NCBI GenBank assembly: GCA_900473795.1
Contig: UCMT01000008.1
Coordinates: forward strand, 1 to 64,000
Direction of reading: 5' to 3'
From: Hyphomicrobiales bacterium
GTDB lineage: Bacteria > Pseudomonadota > Alphaproteobacteria > Rhizobiales > Rhizobiaceae
DNA length: 64,000 bases
In this document: positions 35,610 to 44,314 of the stretch, piece by piece
How positions within the stretch are numbered: the first letter of the stretch is position 1
How the letters are laid out: every line of letters begins with the position of its first letter
Position numbers and translations under genes: made by a program
Notes under the pieces: model-generated
Database searches by the model: none
What the model saw: only the letters and a program-made list of their open reading frames with translations
What the model was told of the DNA's origin: nothing

Positions 35610-36265
35610 ATGGCGCGCAGGATCTTGGCGGCCAGCATGGAATGGGTCCGGTCGCGCCGGAAAAGGACGAGCCCTATTTCCATGCTGAATGGGAAAAGCG
35701 CGCGCTCGGGCTGACGCTCTCCTGCGGCGCTTTCGGCGCCTGGACGATCGACGAAAGCCGGCATGCCCGCGAAAGCCTGCCACCCGCCACCTATCTCGCC
35801 GCCAGCTACTATGAAATCTGGATACGGGCGCTGGAAACGCTGCTGAAGCGGCACGGGTTCGTCTCCGCCGCGGAACTGGCCGAGGGCCGGATGCTGGAAA
35901 AGGGCACGGAGCCGAAGCGAATCCTGACGGCGGATAGGGTGGCCGGCGTGCTGGCAAAGGGCGGTCCCTGCGACCGGCCCGTGGCCGAGGCTCCGGTCTT
36001 TGCGGTGGGGCAGCGGGTGCGGACCCGCAATTTCAATCCGGAAACCCATACGCGGTTGCCGCGTTATGCGCGCGCCAAGACCGGCATTGTCGAGGCGGTG
36101 CAGGGCTCGTTCGTCTTTCCCGACGACAATGCGCATGGCAAGGGCGAAAACCCACAATGGGTCTATACGGTCGTTTTCGAGGCGCAAGAAATCTGGGGCG
36201 AGGGCGCCGATCCATCGCTGACGGTTTCGATCGATGCCTGGGAGAGCTATCTTGAACGCGCATGA
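35606..36265 (+). CDS. nthB: Nitrile hydratase beta subunit
   Basis: A 219-residue partner of the alpha subunit. The N-terminal region starts [16 protein letters not shown], followed by helical segments ([20 protein letters not shown]). The SH3-like C-terminal domain has [40 protein letters not shown] and [20 protein letters not shown]. The heterodimer forms the active site at the subunit interface. It is translationally coupled to nthA and overlaps the accessory gene. Confidence 0.93.
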   Translation: MNGAQDLGGQHGMGPVAPEKDEPYFHAEWEKRALGLTLSCGAFGAWTIDESRHARESLPPATYLAASYYEIWIRALETLLKRHGFVSAAELAEGRMLEKGTEPKRILTADRVAGVLAKGGPCDRPVAEAPVFAVGQRVRTRNFNPETHTRLPRYARAKTGIVEAVQGSFVFPDDNAHGKGENPQWVYTVVFEAQEIWGEGADPSLTVSIDAWESYLERA

Positions 36266-36623
36266 ACCTTCAAACCTCCTGACGGGTTCGCCGGAACTGC
36301 CGAAATCGCCGGATGGCGATCCGGTCTTTGCCGAGCCATGGCAGGCCGAAGCCTTTGCCATGACCGTGCGCCTGCACGAGAAGGGCGTGTTTTCCTGGAG
36401 CGAGTGGGCCGAGGCTTTGTCGCGGGAGCTTTACAAGCCGGGCCGCTGCGCCGACGGCAGCGACTATTTCGATTGCTGGGTTGCGGCTCTGTCGCGCCTG
36501 GTGACGGAGCTGTCGATCACCTCCGAGGCGCAGCTCGAGGATATCACCCGAAGCTGGCAAAGGGCGGCGGAAGCGACGCCGCACGGACAGCCGATCCTTT
36601 TGGAAAACGATCCCGGCCACTGA
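36252..36623 (+). CDS. Nitrile hydratase accessory/activator protein
   Basis: A roughly 123-residue protein similar to the N-terminal part of beta subunits and to the small 14-kDa activators that deliver cobalt to the alpha subunit. Motifs are FAEPWQAEAFAMTVRLHEKG, FSWSEWAEALSREL and YFDCWVAALSRLV. I suggest the TTG at 36252, eight bases after GGGAG and overlapping the nthB end; an ATG at 36234 in the same frame is the alternative. No P47K-type metallochaperone gene is present, as expected for Co-type operons. Confidence 0.85.
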   Translation: MNAHEPSNLLTGSPELPKSPDGDPVFAEPWQAEAFAMTVRLHEKGVFSWSEWAEALSRELYKPGRCADGSDYFDCWVAALSRLVTELSITSEAQLEDITRSWQRAAEATPHGQPILLENDPGH

Positions 36624-36672
36624 GGGCGGTTTTCCCAAGCCGGTCAACCGTACACTGGCGTTCGCGAAGAGA

Positions 36673-37467
36673 TCAGCTTTCGAACTGCCGGTAGCATTCC
36701 TCGGCGATCGCCTGCAGTTTCGCGCGGGTGACTTCGCCGGTGACCGCATAGCCGATCTCGCCGTCGATCCAGTAGAAGGTCTCAATCGACCCCGAGGTTT
36801 CGAACCGGAAGCTGGTTTCGGTGCTGTGCGGGTTCTTGCCGAGGAGAACTGTCAGCCGCTGCCCGCCGGGATCCTGGTACATCAGCATCGCGCCGGCCCT
36901 GCCATTGACGGGCAGGAGCCTGCCGCCGACGAGGGAGAAACCCTGTGTGCGCAAATCTGGCGCGACGAGTTTGTAGTCGAGGCGTTTGCCGAGCCAGGTG
37001 ATCAGATGCGCCTCGTCATCGGCGCCGACCTCGACTGGATGACGCTTCTCGCTGGCATAGACGAGAAAGGCCGTTTTCGATTGGCCGGGCAGGCTTTCGA
37101 GCGCCGAGGCGGTCTCGACCGGCGGGTTGCCTGCGTAGAACCTGTCGGCATAGATGCCCGCAACGGCACCGGACAGGAACAGCAGCAGCGATGCGGCAAG
37201 CAGACCAGCTTTGCGCCAGACGGATGCCGGCGTCCCGGCTTGCGTCTTGGAATTCAGGAGAGTGCGATCGTTGTAGCCGAAACGGGCATAGCTGGAAAAG
37301 GCGGCTTTCAGGTCCTTGGCCTGCGCCTGCCATTGGTGAACCTCGGCGGCTTCTTCCGGATGGTCTTTCAGGAAGAGTTCGACGTGACGCCGGCGGTCAT
37401 CGTCGAGAAGTCCATCGACGAAGGCATGCAGGTCGGCTTCGGTGACCGGGGTGTGTTCGTCTGTCAT
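36673..37467 (-). CDS. Anti-sigma factor, membrane-bound
   Basis: A 264-residue single-pass protein. The cytoplasmic N-terminus (VTEADLHAFVDGLLDDDRRR; VELFLKDHPEEAAEVHQW) matches the anti-sigma domain fold. One TM (KAGLLAASLLLFLSGAVAGI, about 85-104) and a periplasmic sensor-like region follow. It has no zinc-binding HxxxCxxC motif. Its start overlaps the ECF sigma gene stop by four bases, and such coupling is the rule for sigma/anti-sigma pairs. The frame is open further upstream but that part belongs to the sigma gene strand overlap. Confidence 0.88.
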   Translation of the reverse strand: MTDEHTPVTEADLHAFVDGLLDDDRRRHVELFLKDHPEEAAEVHQWQAQAKDLKAAFSSYARFGYNDRTLLNSKTQAGTPASVWRKAGLLAASLLLFLSGAVAGIYADRFYAGNPPVETASALESLPGQSKTAFLVYASEKRHPVEVGADDEAHLITWLGKRLDYKLVAPDLRTQGFSLVGGRLLPVNGRAGAMLMYQDPGGQRLTVLLGKNPHSTETSFRFETSGSIETFYWIDGEIGYAVTGEVTRAKLQAIAEECYRQFES

Positions 37468-38018
37468 TTCGGTCTCCGCAGCGTAACAATATTGTCCTTG
37501 GCAAGGTGCGTGGCCATCTGCCGGCGTGCCCGCGACAGCCGCGACATGACGGTGCCGATCGGGATGGACAGCAGGTCGGCGACATCCTGATAGGCATAGC
37601 CTTCGACGACCACGAGCATCAGCACCGAGCGGTATTCCGGCGTCAGTGCGTTCAGTGCCTGCTGTAGCCGCGTCTTTTCCAGCGGGTCGCCGGAAACATC
37701 CTCCGCCGTCAAGCCCAGCGTTTCGTCGAATTCGACGGATGGATGCTGGTTGGAGCGGCGGTGGCGGTCGCGGTAGAGATTGGTCATGATCGTGAAAGCC
37801 CAGGCGCGCAGGTTGATGCCGCGCCACTGGCTGCGGCGGACGAGAACCTTCTCGACGCAATCCTGCAAGAGGTCTTCGCCGTCGCTGTCGGACTTGGCAA
37901 GGCTTCGGGAATAGCGGCGCAGCGACGGTACCAACGACAGGATCTGGTTTTCAAACGTCTCCGCGGAAGGGGGGCTTGCCCCCTTCGCGCGAGAACCCTC
38001 GTCAGGGGCGTGCGGCAT
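37464..38018 (-). CDS. ECF sigma factor (sigma-70 family)
   Basis: A 184-residue extracytoplasmic-function sigma factor. Region 2 is LVPSLRRYSRSLAKSDSDGE, DLLQDCVEKVLVRRSQW and RAWAFTIMTNLYRDRHRR. Region 4 is ALNALTPEYRSVLMLVVVEG, YAYQDVADLLSIPIGTVMSR. It is coupled to the anti-sigma gene downstream and overlaps the small exported protein gene upstream by 17 bases. All three therefore form one operon, probably autoregulated from the candidate promoter at 38434-38465. Confidence 0.93.
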   Translation of the reverse strand: MPHAPDEGSRAKGASPPSAETFENQILSLVPSLRRYSRSLAKSDSDGEDLLQDCVEKVLVRRSQWRGINLRAWAFTIMTNLYRDRHRRSNQHPSVEFDETLGLTAEDVSGDPLEKTRLQQALNALTPEYRSVLMLVVVEGYAYQDVADLLSIPIGTVMSRLSRARRQMATHLAKDNIVTLRRPK

Positions 38019-38376
38019 CCCAGACCTTTCCTACGCCGTCACCGGTGGCGTCGCCCTTTTTCGCGTCCTTGATCCAGAAGTAGAGCGGCATGCCCTTGAG
38101 CGCCCATTGCTTCTTGCCATCCTTGCGTTCAACGAGCGTGTAGTCGCCTTCGGCCTTGGCGGATGCATCGCCGAGATAGGGCGGCCAGTTGGTGGCGCAT
38201 TTATCATAGCAATAGGATTCGCCCTTTTCATCCTTCTTGTAGGTGTAGAGCGTCATGCCGTTTTCCGCGGCGATGACCTTGCCATTGTCGGTGTCGACGG
38301 TCTGGACCGGGGGAGCGGCAAAGGCGGAAGTGGCCGCCACGATGGAAAAGGCAGTAGCGAGCGGCAGAAATCTCAT
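38002..38376 (-). CDS. Exported protein with Yx(FWY)xxD repeat
   Basis: A 124-residue protein with a signal peptide (about 21 residues, ending TSAFAA). It contains the paired repeats of the secreted Yx(FWY)xxD family: MTLYTYKKDEKGESYCYDKC and MPLYFWIKDAKKGDATGDG. The CYDKCATNWPP segment is also typical. Such proteins are periplasmic or lipoprotein-like and of unknown function, often encoded next to ECF sigma factors. It is the first gene of the sigma/anti-sigma operon and overlaps the sigma gene by 17 bases. Confidence 0.88.
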   Translation of the reverse strand: MRFLPLATAFSIVAATSAFAAPPVQTVDTDNGKVIAAENGMTLYTYKKDEKGESYCYDKCATNWPPYLGDASAKAEGDYTLVERKDGKKQWALKGMPLYFWIKDAKKGDATGDGVGKVWDAARP

Positions 38377-38433
38377 TGGATGTGTCCTCTCTGAAATCGT
38401 TCCGAACGAACCGCCTTTTTGAGCCGGTTCGAA

Positions 38434-38465
38434 CGTAAGACACATCCGGGCCGCATCTTATTCCC
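38434..38465 (-). promoter_or_regulatory. Candidate ECF-type autoregulatory promoter
   Basis: On the minus strand GGGAATAA (38465-38458), a 16-base spacer and GTCTTACG (38441-38434) have the GGAA-like -35 and short -10 typical of ECF promoters. The pair lies 58 bases upstream of the first gene of the sigma operon. Which sigma factor uses it is inferred from position only. The leader also contains an imperfect dyad around GGTTCG. Confidence 0.4.
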
Positions 38466-38481
38466 GGCATTGCGGAAAAAC

Positions 38482-39579
38482 TTATCGCGGCTTGGCCTTT
38501 GAAGCGACAAACCGTGCGAGCGACGGGCCGACGGCCATGACGAGCAGCAGCCGCGCCGTCTGCAGTGCCATGACGAAGGGTACGTCGACCTTGCTGGACG
38601 CGGCGATGATGGCGATCGAATCCATGCCGCCGGGGCTGGTGGCGAGATAGGCAGTCAGGGGATCGATACCGACCGCTTTGACAAGCACGAAGGCGAGCAG
38701 GCCCGAAAAGCTCATCAGCACGAGGATGGAGATGATCGTCGGCAGAGCCGCGCGGCGGGCATGGGCGAGGATCGGCCGGGTAAAGCCGAGGCCGATGTTC
38801 CAGCCGAGCATGGCATAGCTGATCGCAAGCAGCCATTCGGGAATTTCGATCGTCAGCATGCCCGAGACGCTGAGAGCAGAACCGAGCAGGAAAGGCAGGA
38901 GGAAGACGCCCGCCGGCACGCGCAGCCATTTGCCGAGAAAACCGCCGATAATGGCAACCGCAGCGGTCTTAAGGAAAGGTACCAGATGGATCGGCCCGAA
39001 CCAGATGAACTCCTGTCCCGCCGCGTCGACCTCCGCCCAGTAACGCGCGACCAGCGATGCAGCGGCGGCGACGAAGACGACGCGCAGATATTGCATGAAG
39101 GCGACGAGGCGGATGTCGGCGCCGTAGGCATCGGCCATGACCAGCATCGATGTCGCCGCACCCGCCGAGGAGCCCCAGATCGCCGTCGTTCCCGGCAGGA
39201 TCTTCAGCCGGCTCATCACGAAGCCGCTCAGTGTGCTCATCGCGATGACGGCGGCGACGATGGCGAGGAACAGCGGCCAGTTGGCGAAGAAGGTGACCAG
39301 AATGCCGGGGCTTATGGTCTCGGCGATCATCGTGCCGATCAGTGCCTGGCCGCAAAGAAGCGCGGGCCGCGGCAGACGGATCGTGCCGCCGTTCATGCCG
39401 ACAATGGCGCCGGCCACCATGGGCCCCATCAGCAGAGCCGCGGGAATACCGGTGAGTTCGAGGCAGCCGGCAAGAATGGCCGAGAGAAGCAGCAGCAGAC
39501 ACCATTGCACTGCGGCATTGCAGCGGCCGATACCCGACGTTACGGGTGCGGACGGGTCTTCGGCAGGATCAGGTCTCAC
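38482..39579 (-). CDS. AbrB family membrane protein (putative transporter/regulator)
   Basis: A 365-residue polytopic protein of the AbrB duplication family (formerly labelled ammonia monooxygenase). It has about ten TM segments in two similar halves, each ending with a conserved motif: LTGIPAALLMGPMVAGAIVG in the first and IGVDPLTAYLATSPGGMDS-like (GIDPLTAYLATSPGGMDSIA) in the second. MSRLKILPGTTAIWGSSAGA is also conserved. Transport role and substrate are unproven. The start is GTG. The upstream 219 bases are shared with the divergent helicase gene. Confidence 0.82.
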   Translation of the reverse strand: MRPDPAEDPSAPVTSGIGRCNAAVQWCLLLLLSAILAGCLELTGIPAALLMGPMVAGAIVGMNGGTIRLPRPALLCGQALIGTMIAETISPGILVTFFANWPLFLAIVAAVIAMSTLSGFVMSRLKILPGTTAIWGSSAGAATSMLVMADAYGADIRLVAFMQYLRVVFVAAAASLVARYWAEVDAAGQEFIWFGPIHLVPFLKTAAVAIIGGFLGKWLRVPAGVFLLPFLLGSALSVSGMLTIEIPEWLLAISYAMLGWNIGLGFTRPILAHARRAALPTIISILVLMSFSGLLAFVLVKAVGIDPLTAYLATSPGGMDSIAIIAASSKVDVPFVMALQTARLLLVMAVGPSLARFVASKAKPR

Positions 39580-39798
39580 ATCGGCACTTTCGGAATTCAG
39601 AACAGGCAGCGCTTGGGAGGCGGCTTCGAGGGGATTATTATCATGGGCGGTATCCCTGCGATATGCGCGGCGTGTGGCAGTTTCTTGCGGTGTTTCGCTA
39701 TCACACCCGAATTTTTTGAACGCGCGGGCGGGGTGCCGGCTGAGGCTTCAGGCGCAAGCCGGGCGACAGGCCGGCGCGAATCGGGCAATAGATCGACG

Positions 39799-40929
39799 AT
39801 GGAATTCGCACCGCAACAGGATGAGGCCCTCAAGGCCGTTTCGCGCTGGCTGAAGGAAGGGCGCTCGCCGCTCTTCCGGCTGTTCGGCTATGCCGGAACG
39901 GGAAAGACCACGCTTGCGCGCCATTTCGCCGAGCATGTCGATGGCGATGTGCTGTTTGCCGCCTTCACCGGCAAGGCCGCTCAGGTGCTGCGCTCCAAGG
40001 GCGCGACCAACGCCAGGACGATCCATTCGCTGATCTACCGGCCACGCGGCGAGGAGGAGGTCTCCGACGAGGAGACCGGCAAGACCTCGATCGCGCCGAT
40101 GTTTGCCATCAACCGGCAGTCGCCTGTCGCCAAGGCGGCGCTGATCATCGTCGACGAGTGCTCGATGGTCGACGAGGCGCTCGGCAAGGATCTGATGAGT
40201 TTCGGCACGCCGATCCTGGTGCTGGGCGATCCCGGCCAGCTTCCGCCCGTCTCCGGCGGCGGCTACTTCACCAATGAGGAGCCGGATTACCTGCTGACGG
40301 ACATTCACCGACAGGCGCGCGACAACCCGATCATCCAGCTCGCCATGCATGTGCGCGAGGGCAAGGAGATCATGCATGGCGATTACGGCACGACGGCCAA
40401 GGTGATTTCGAAGAACGAGGTGACGCAGAGCCTGGTGCTCGACGCCGACCAGGTGCTGGTCGGCACCAACAAGACGCGGCGGCGCTACAATATGCGGCTG
40501 CGGGAGTTGAAGGGGTTCACGACCGATTATCCGCAGTCCGGCGACAAGCTCGTCTGCCTGCGCAACGACCCGGCCAAGGGGCTGCTCAACGGCTCTCTCT
40601 GGCAGGTGATGACGTCGTCCAAGGAGACGGTGAAGCCCGGCATCAACCTGATGATCCGCCCGGAAGACGACGATATGGATCGCGGTGCGGCCAAGATCAA
40701 GCTGTTGAAAACCGCGTTCGAGGATGTCGAGGGCGAAATTCCCTGGTCGACGCGCAAGCGCTACGATGAATTCGACTATGGCTATGCACTGACCGTGCAC
40801 AAGGCTCAAGGGTCGCAATGGAACGACGTCGTGCTGTTCGACGAAAGCTGGGCCTTCCGCGATACACGCGAGCGCTGGCTCTATACGGCGATCACGCGGG
40901 CTGCCGAAACCTTGACGATCGTGCGCTGA
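39799..40929 (+). CDS. RecD-like superfamily 1 helicase/AAA ATPase
   Basis: A 376-residue stand-alone SF1 ATPase related to the RecD/Dda group. It carries Walker A LFGYAGTGKTTLARHFA (about 29-45), motif Ia AAFTGKAAQVLRSKGA, Walker B LIIVDECSMVDEAL and GDPGQLPPVSGGGYF. The C-terminal UvrD_C_2 motifs are YALTVHKAQGSQWNDVVLFD and WLYTAITRAAETLTIV. It lacks the long N-terminal region of RecD2, so it is a short form, common in alphaproteobacteria. Start ATG at 39799 (MEFAPQQDEAL); the frame is open upstream but without similarity. Confidence 0.88.
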   Translation: MEFAPQQDEALKAVSRWLKEGRSPLFRLFGYAGTGKTTLARHFAEHVDGDVLFAAFTGKAAQVLRSKGATNARTIHSLIYRPRGEEEVSDEETGKTSIAPMFAINRQSPVAKAALIIVDECSMVDEALGKDLMSFGTPILVLGDPGQLPPVSGGGYFTNEEPDYLLTDIHRQARDNPIIQLAMHVREGKEIMHGDYGTTAKVISKNEVTQSLVLDADQVLVGTNKTRRRYNMRLRELKGFTTDYPQSGDKLVCLRNDPAKGLLNGSLWQVMTSSKETVKPGINLMIRPEDDDMDRGAAKIKLLKTAFEDVEGEIPWSTRKRYDEFDYGYALTVHKAQGSQWNDVVLFDESWAFRDTRERWLYTAITRAAETLTIVR

Positions 40930-40933
40930 CGGT

Positions 40934-41611
40934 TCACTCGGCGGAAACCAGGCCCATCAGCACCGCCTTGGCGACCGCCTGAAAGCGGTGGTTGACGTTG
41001 AATTTGCGGATGATGTCGGATTCAAGCGTCAGCACCGCGGTCAGGTCCATGTCCATCAGGTTGGCGATCCGGTTTGCCGGATAGCCTTCGGCCATGAAGG
41101 CGAGGCACTTTGCCTCGATCGGGGACAGATGGATCGATGTCACAGTAGTATGTTCGCCACCATCGCCATCCGCCGCCGATTCCAGAAGCTCGCTGACCCG
41201 CTGCATCTGGCGCCGCAGGATCGATTGCTGGGCTGCCAGTTCCCGTTTGCGTGCATGCAGCGCGTTTTCGAATATCTGCGCGGCGTCAACCTGGCTTTGG
41301 CACGCTGTCAGCGCCCGCATGAGGTCCTGAATTTCGGCGATCGGCATGTCGATCTCGCGACAGGCGTTGATGACGGTCATCCGCCGGATGTCCTCGAGGC
41401 CGTAGACCCGCATCGGCCCCATTCTGTCGGCCGCGAGCAGTCCTTTCTCCTCGTAGAAATGCAAGGTGCGGTGGGTGACACCGAAGGCGTCCGCCATGTC
41501 GGCGATGCCGACGTGGTTGTCGGGAATGGCTCCCGGCAAGGGCAGATGCGGCAGGAAGCCGGAAACCGTTCGGCTGCCGGGTGCGGAATGGATGGTCTTC
41601 GACTGTGGCAT
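40934..41611 (-). CDS. MerR-type regulator with LuxR-like C-terminal HTH
   Basis: About 225 residues. The N-terminal half is MerR-like: GIADMADAFGVTHRTLHFYE, EKGLLAADRMGPMRVYGLED, then a dimerisation helix. The C-terminal 60 residues read LSPIEAKCLAFMAEGYPANR, IANLMDMDLTAVLTLESDII and RKFNVNHRFQAVAKAVLMGL. This follows the LuxR/GerE four-helix pattern. I chose the ATG at 41611; one nine codons upstream lacks a ribosome-binding site. There is no metal- or thiol-sensing cysteine cluster. It converges with the helicase gene, leaving four bases between stops. Target unknown. Confidence 0.8.
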   Translation of the reverse strand: MPQSKTIHSAPGSRTVSGFLPHLPLPGAIPDNHVGIADMADAFGVTHRTLHFYEEKGLLAADRMGPMRVYGLEDIRRMTVINACREIDMPIAEIQDLMRALTACQSQVDAAQIFENALHARKRELAAQQSILRRQMQRVSELLESAADGDGGEHTTVTSIHLSPIEAKCLAFMAEGYPANRIANLMDMDLTAVLTLESDIIRKFNVNHRFQAVAKAVLMGLVSAE

Positions 41612-41974
41612 CGTGTGAAATCGCCCCTCGCTGATCATGCGCGGGAGAAAATCCTGGAAGCTGCAATCTGCCGGCTACGCATCGAAACGACGCGGCAGTT
41701 GCCTCCCTCTGTGCCCCTCCATGTCATGCACACCACCCGTCCCTTGGATGGATACTCGCGACCATTGTGCTTGCCTGATGAGCGACCAGGCCTTTATCCC
41801 CGTATGCCCGAGCAGAATACACGCGGGGCGGGAAGAGGGATAGCTAGCAAGATTAGGGATAAAATCCGGGATTCTCGAGCGAATTCGCTCGTTTCCCGCG
41901 GCCACATAGGCTCTTTGCCGATGATTGTCCGCCTCGTTGTTGCAAAATCACAGCCCGCTTTTGGGCAATGTGCC
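41612..41974. other. Non-coding interval
   Basis: About 360 bases between the start of the MerR-LuxR gene and the stop of the next minus-strand gene. Nothing recognisable as a gene, RNA or strong dyad was found. It is the probable promoter region of the MerR-LuxR gene. Confidence 0.5.
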
Positions 41975-43087
41975 TCAGCGAATGAGCGTCGAGGGCAGGG
42001 CGCCCGCGCTGATGACGAAACTCAGCTTCCGGCGATGCTCGGCCGACAGCTTCTCCTGGCAGGCCTTGGCCTCGCGAAAGGATGCGCGCGTCTGCAGATG
42101 CCGGTAGGTGTCGGTCAGCGCCATGCACTTCATCAGCGGGCTGTCAATCGCGGCGCTGCTCGCATAGCGGAAGATGTAGCCGTCAGCAGCCAGGGTCTTT
42201 GCCGCCAGGGCAAGGCTTTCGTAAAGAATGTCCGCCTCGCCGGCCACGTGCGCCTCGTCGAGAAACCCTTCATGGAGCGTTTCGGAGGTCGCGTCGTGGG
42301 TGACCAGAACCTTCAGACCGGCTGGCGACGTCTGCTGGGTGATGGAGATCGTGAACGCCAGCGGCTCGGTTGCCGGCGATTGCGGCTGCCAGAGCACCGT
42401 GCCGGGCACGGCGGTGATCGTCCGGTAGTGCGACGCGGCGGTGCGAAACGAATCGGCAAAGCGCCCCGCCTTGCTGGTGCGCGGCCATTGCGTCTGCACC
42501 GTTATCTTTGGAAGATCGTCGGCGAATTTGCGCTCCAGGACCGCGCCGTGCAGACGCGACTGCGCCGGGATGTTGACGCTCATGGCGGGTGAGGACAGAG
42601 GCACGAAGATCAAGAGCGGCAGGGCGGAAAGCACAGCGAGCGGCGAGGACAGCGGCGCCGGCAGCCAGGGAAGCCGGCGGGACGCGGTCGGACGCGGCTG
42701 TACCGGCGGGCGGTCCGTTGCCGTCTGCGCAAGCGGGGTCGCACGCTGGCGCAGATATGCAGGCACATAGGTGCCCTTGGGAATATCGATGCGCCACGCG
42801 TCGCCGGCGCCTTCGCCGGCATAATAGGCGGCGAGCAATTTCCTCAGCTTGCCGGCATGGACGCGCACGAGAGGGTCGCTATCGGCATTGAAGGCCTGCG
42901 GCCGGTCGAAGACGTCTATGCCGATCGCATAGCCCTTCAACTGGTGGCCGTTGCCCTCGATTTCCCGCTCGACGACATATTTCAGGAAGGCGCGCAGCCG
43001 CTCGGAGCGCGAAAACGGAGCGCTCGACAGAACGCTGTCCAGCGCATCGAGGATGGCACAGTCGTCGGGCCTTTCGCGCGCGTCCAT
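41975..43087 (-). CDS. Membrane-anchored putative regulator, winged-helix-like N-terminus
   Basis: A 370-residue protein of unknown function. The N-terminal about 95 residues (RSERLRAFLKYVVEREIEGN; KGYAIGIDVFDRP; SDPLVRVHAGKLRKLLAAYY; IDIPKGTYVPAY) form a conserved module found at the start of many rhizobial cyclase- and TPR-type proteins. I read it as DNA-binding-like. A Pro-rich linker and one TM (LAVLSALPLLIFVPL, about 140-158) follow, then a periplasmic part of about 210 residues. No cyclase catalytic residues are present. I started at MDARERPDDC; upstream codons lack similarity. Confidence 0.65.
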   Translation of the reverse strand: MDARERPDDCAILDALDSVLSSAPFSRSERLRAFLKYVVEREIEGNGHQLKGYAIGIDVFDRPQAFNADSDPLVRVHAGKLRKLLAAYYAGEGAGDAWRIDIPKGTYVPAYLRQRATPLAQTATDRPPVQPRPTASRRLPWLPAPLSSPLAVLSALPLLIFVPLSSPAMSVNIPAQSRLHGAVLERKFADDLPKITVQTQWPRTSKAGRFADSFRTAASHYRTITAVPGTVLWQPQSPATEPLAFTISITQQTSPAGLKVLVTHDATSETLHEGFLDEAHVAGEADILYESLALAAKTLAADGYIFRYASSAAIDSPLMKCMALTDTYRHLQTRASFREAKACQEKLSAEHRRKLSFVISAGALPSTLIR

Positions 43088-43454
43088 CAGCGCGTTCTCT
43101 CTGAAAAACACACCCGCGTCCGTGTTCCATTGCCTGGAATGACAGTCGATTCGGTGAAGTCGCAGCAAAAACGAAGGTTCATGAGTTCGGTTTGGGTCTT
43201 TCCGTGGGATTTCAGCACCGCCGCTCGCCGTCCGCGAGCGTATAGCTTGTACTTGAGTCTGCATTAAACCGGACTTTTCCCGGTTTGTCAGGTGCTTGAG
43301 TCATTAAACTTGCGTTTCATATGAAATGTCCGGCCGGCCGGCGCCCGGTTTATTGTGACGGGCACATTTTCCGGATCGCCGCTTTGTTGCGGGCCGCACA
43401 AGGAACCGCTAGAAAAGACCCGCCACAACGCCATCTCCCATCGAAAGTGCTGAA
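43088..43454. other. Divergent intergenic region with two small dyads
   Basis: No gene is visible. AAACCGG/CCGGTTT (43266-43286) forms a 7-bp stem around a T-rich loop. TTTCATATGAAA (about 43313-43324) is a perfect 12-bp palindrome. They lie 130-190 bases upstream of pdxJ and are possible regulatory sites for either divergent gene. Confidence 0.4.
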
Positions 43455-44207
43455 ATGCCTGCGAAACTCTCGGTAAACCTGAACGCGATCGCCATGCTTC
43501 GCAACCGGCGCGATCTTCCCTGGCCATCGGTGACGGGGCTGGGGCAGATAGCGCTCGAGGCCGGCGCCAGCGGCCTGACGGTGCACCCGCGACCGGACCA
43601 GCGGCATATCCGTTTCTCCGATCTCGGCCCGATCCGCGCCTTGATCGACGATCTTTATCCGGCGGCCGAGTTCAACATGGAAGGTTTTCCGAACGAGCAG
43701 TTTCTCGAACTGGTCGAAGAGCATCAACCTGAGCAGGTGACGCTTGTCCCCGACGATCCGGCGCAGGCGACCTCGGACCACGGCTGGGACTTCCGCAAGA
43801 GCCACAATCTGCTCGGCAATGTCGTCGGACGCCTGAAGAAGAAGGGCTTTCGCGTGTCGCTGTTTGCCGACGGCGATCCGGACATCGAGGCGCTGACGAT
43901 CGCCAGGGAGACCGGCGCCGACCGGATCGAGCTTTACACCGGCCCTTATGGCGGCTGCTACGATGAACCCGAGCGGGCTGTCGTGCTTCTCGAGGAGCTG
44001 GGGCGCACCGCCGATCTTGCCATTGGGCTTGGTCTCGACGTCAATGCCGGGCACGATCTGACGGTCGCCAACCTGCCGGCTTTGGCGGCGCGGATTTCCA
44101 ACCTCGCCGAAGTTTCGATCGGCCACGGCCTGACCGCGGATGCGCTGCAATACGGCATGGCGGAAACCGTCCACCGCTTCTGCCGCGCTTGCGGGCAGGA
44201 TATCTGA
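43455..44207 (+). CDS. pdxJ: Pyridoxine 5'-phosphate synthase
   Basis: The final ring-closing step of DXP-dependent vitamin B6 synthesis, joining 1-deoxyxylulose 5-phosphate and 3-amino-2-oxopropyl phosphate. A 250-residue TIM barrel with [37 protein letters not shown], the catalytic Glu region [20 protein letters not shown] and the phosphate site [17 protein letters not shown]. Length is normal. No acpS follows, unlike in enterobacteria. Confidence 0.96.
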   Translation: MPAKLSVNLNAIAMLRNRRDLPWPSVTGLGQIALEAGASGLTVHPRPDQRHIRFSDLGPIRALIDDLYPAAEFNMEGFPNEQFLELVEEHQPEQVTLVPDDPAQATSDHGWDFRKSHNLLGNVVGRLKKKGFRVSLFADGDPDIEALTIARETGADRIELYTGPYGGCYDEPERAVVLLEELGRTADLAIGLGLDVNAGHDLTVANLPALAARISNLAEVSIGHGLTADALQYGMAETVHRFCRACGQDI

Positions 44208-44314
44208 GACGGTCCCGAGGTAATCGCGTTGCGTTGGTCGCGTTTTGCGACAAGTAAGGGCTTGACCAGACCCGTTGCATTTTGTTCTCTATATGTTCTA
44301 GGCGGGGAATAGAG

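Noticed and set aside
34986-36623. Iron-type nitrile hydratase
   Set aside because: The claw sequence is VCTLCSC (Thr), not VCSLCSC, and no P47K-type gene is adjacent. Both favour cobalt.
38761-39798. Long in-frame N-terminal extension of the RecD-like helicase
   Set aside because: The extension runs antisense to the AbrB-type gene, is of low complexity and shows no domain. The ATG at 39799 gives the usual short-form N-terminus.
44261-44294. CTTGAC ... CTATAT as a promoter for the DUF5680 gene
   Set aside because: Both boxes match the rhizobial consensus but are 22 bases apart instead of 16-18, so I do not list it as a promoter.
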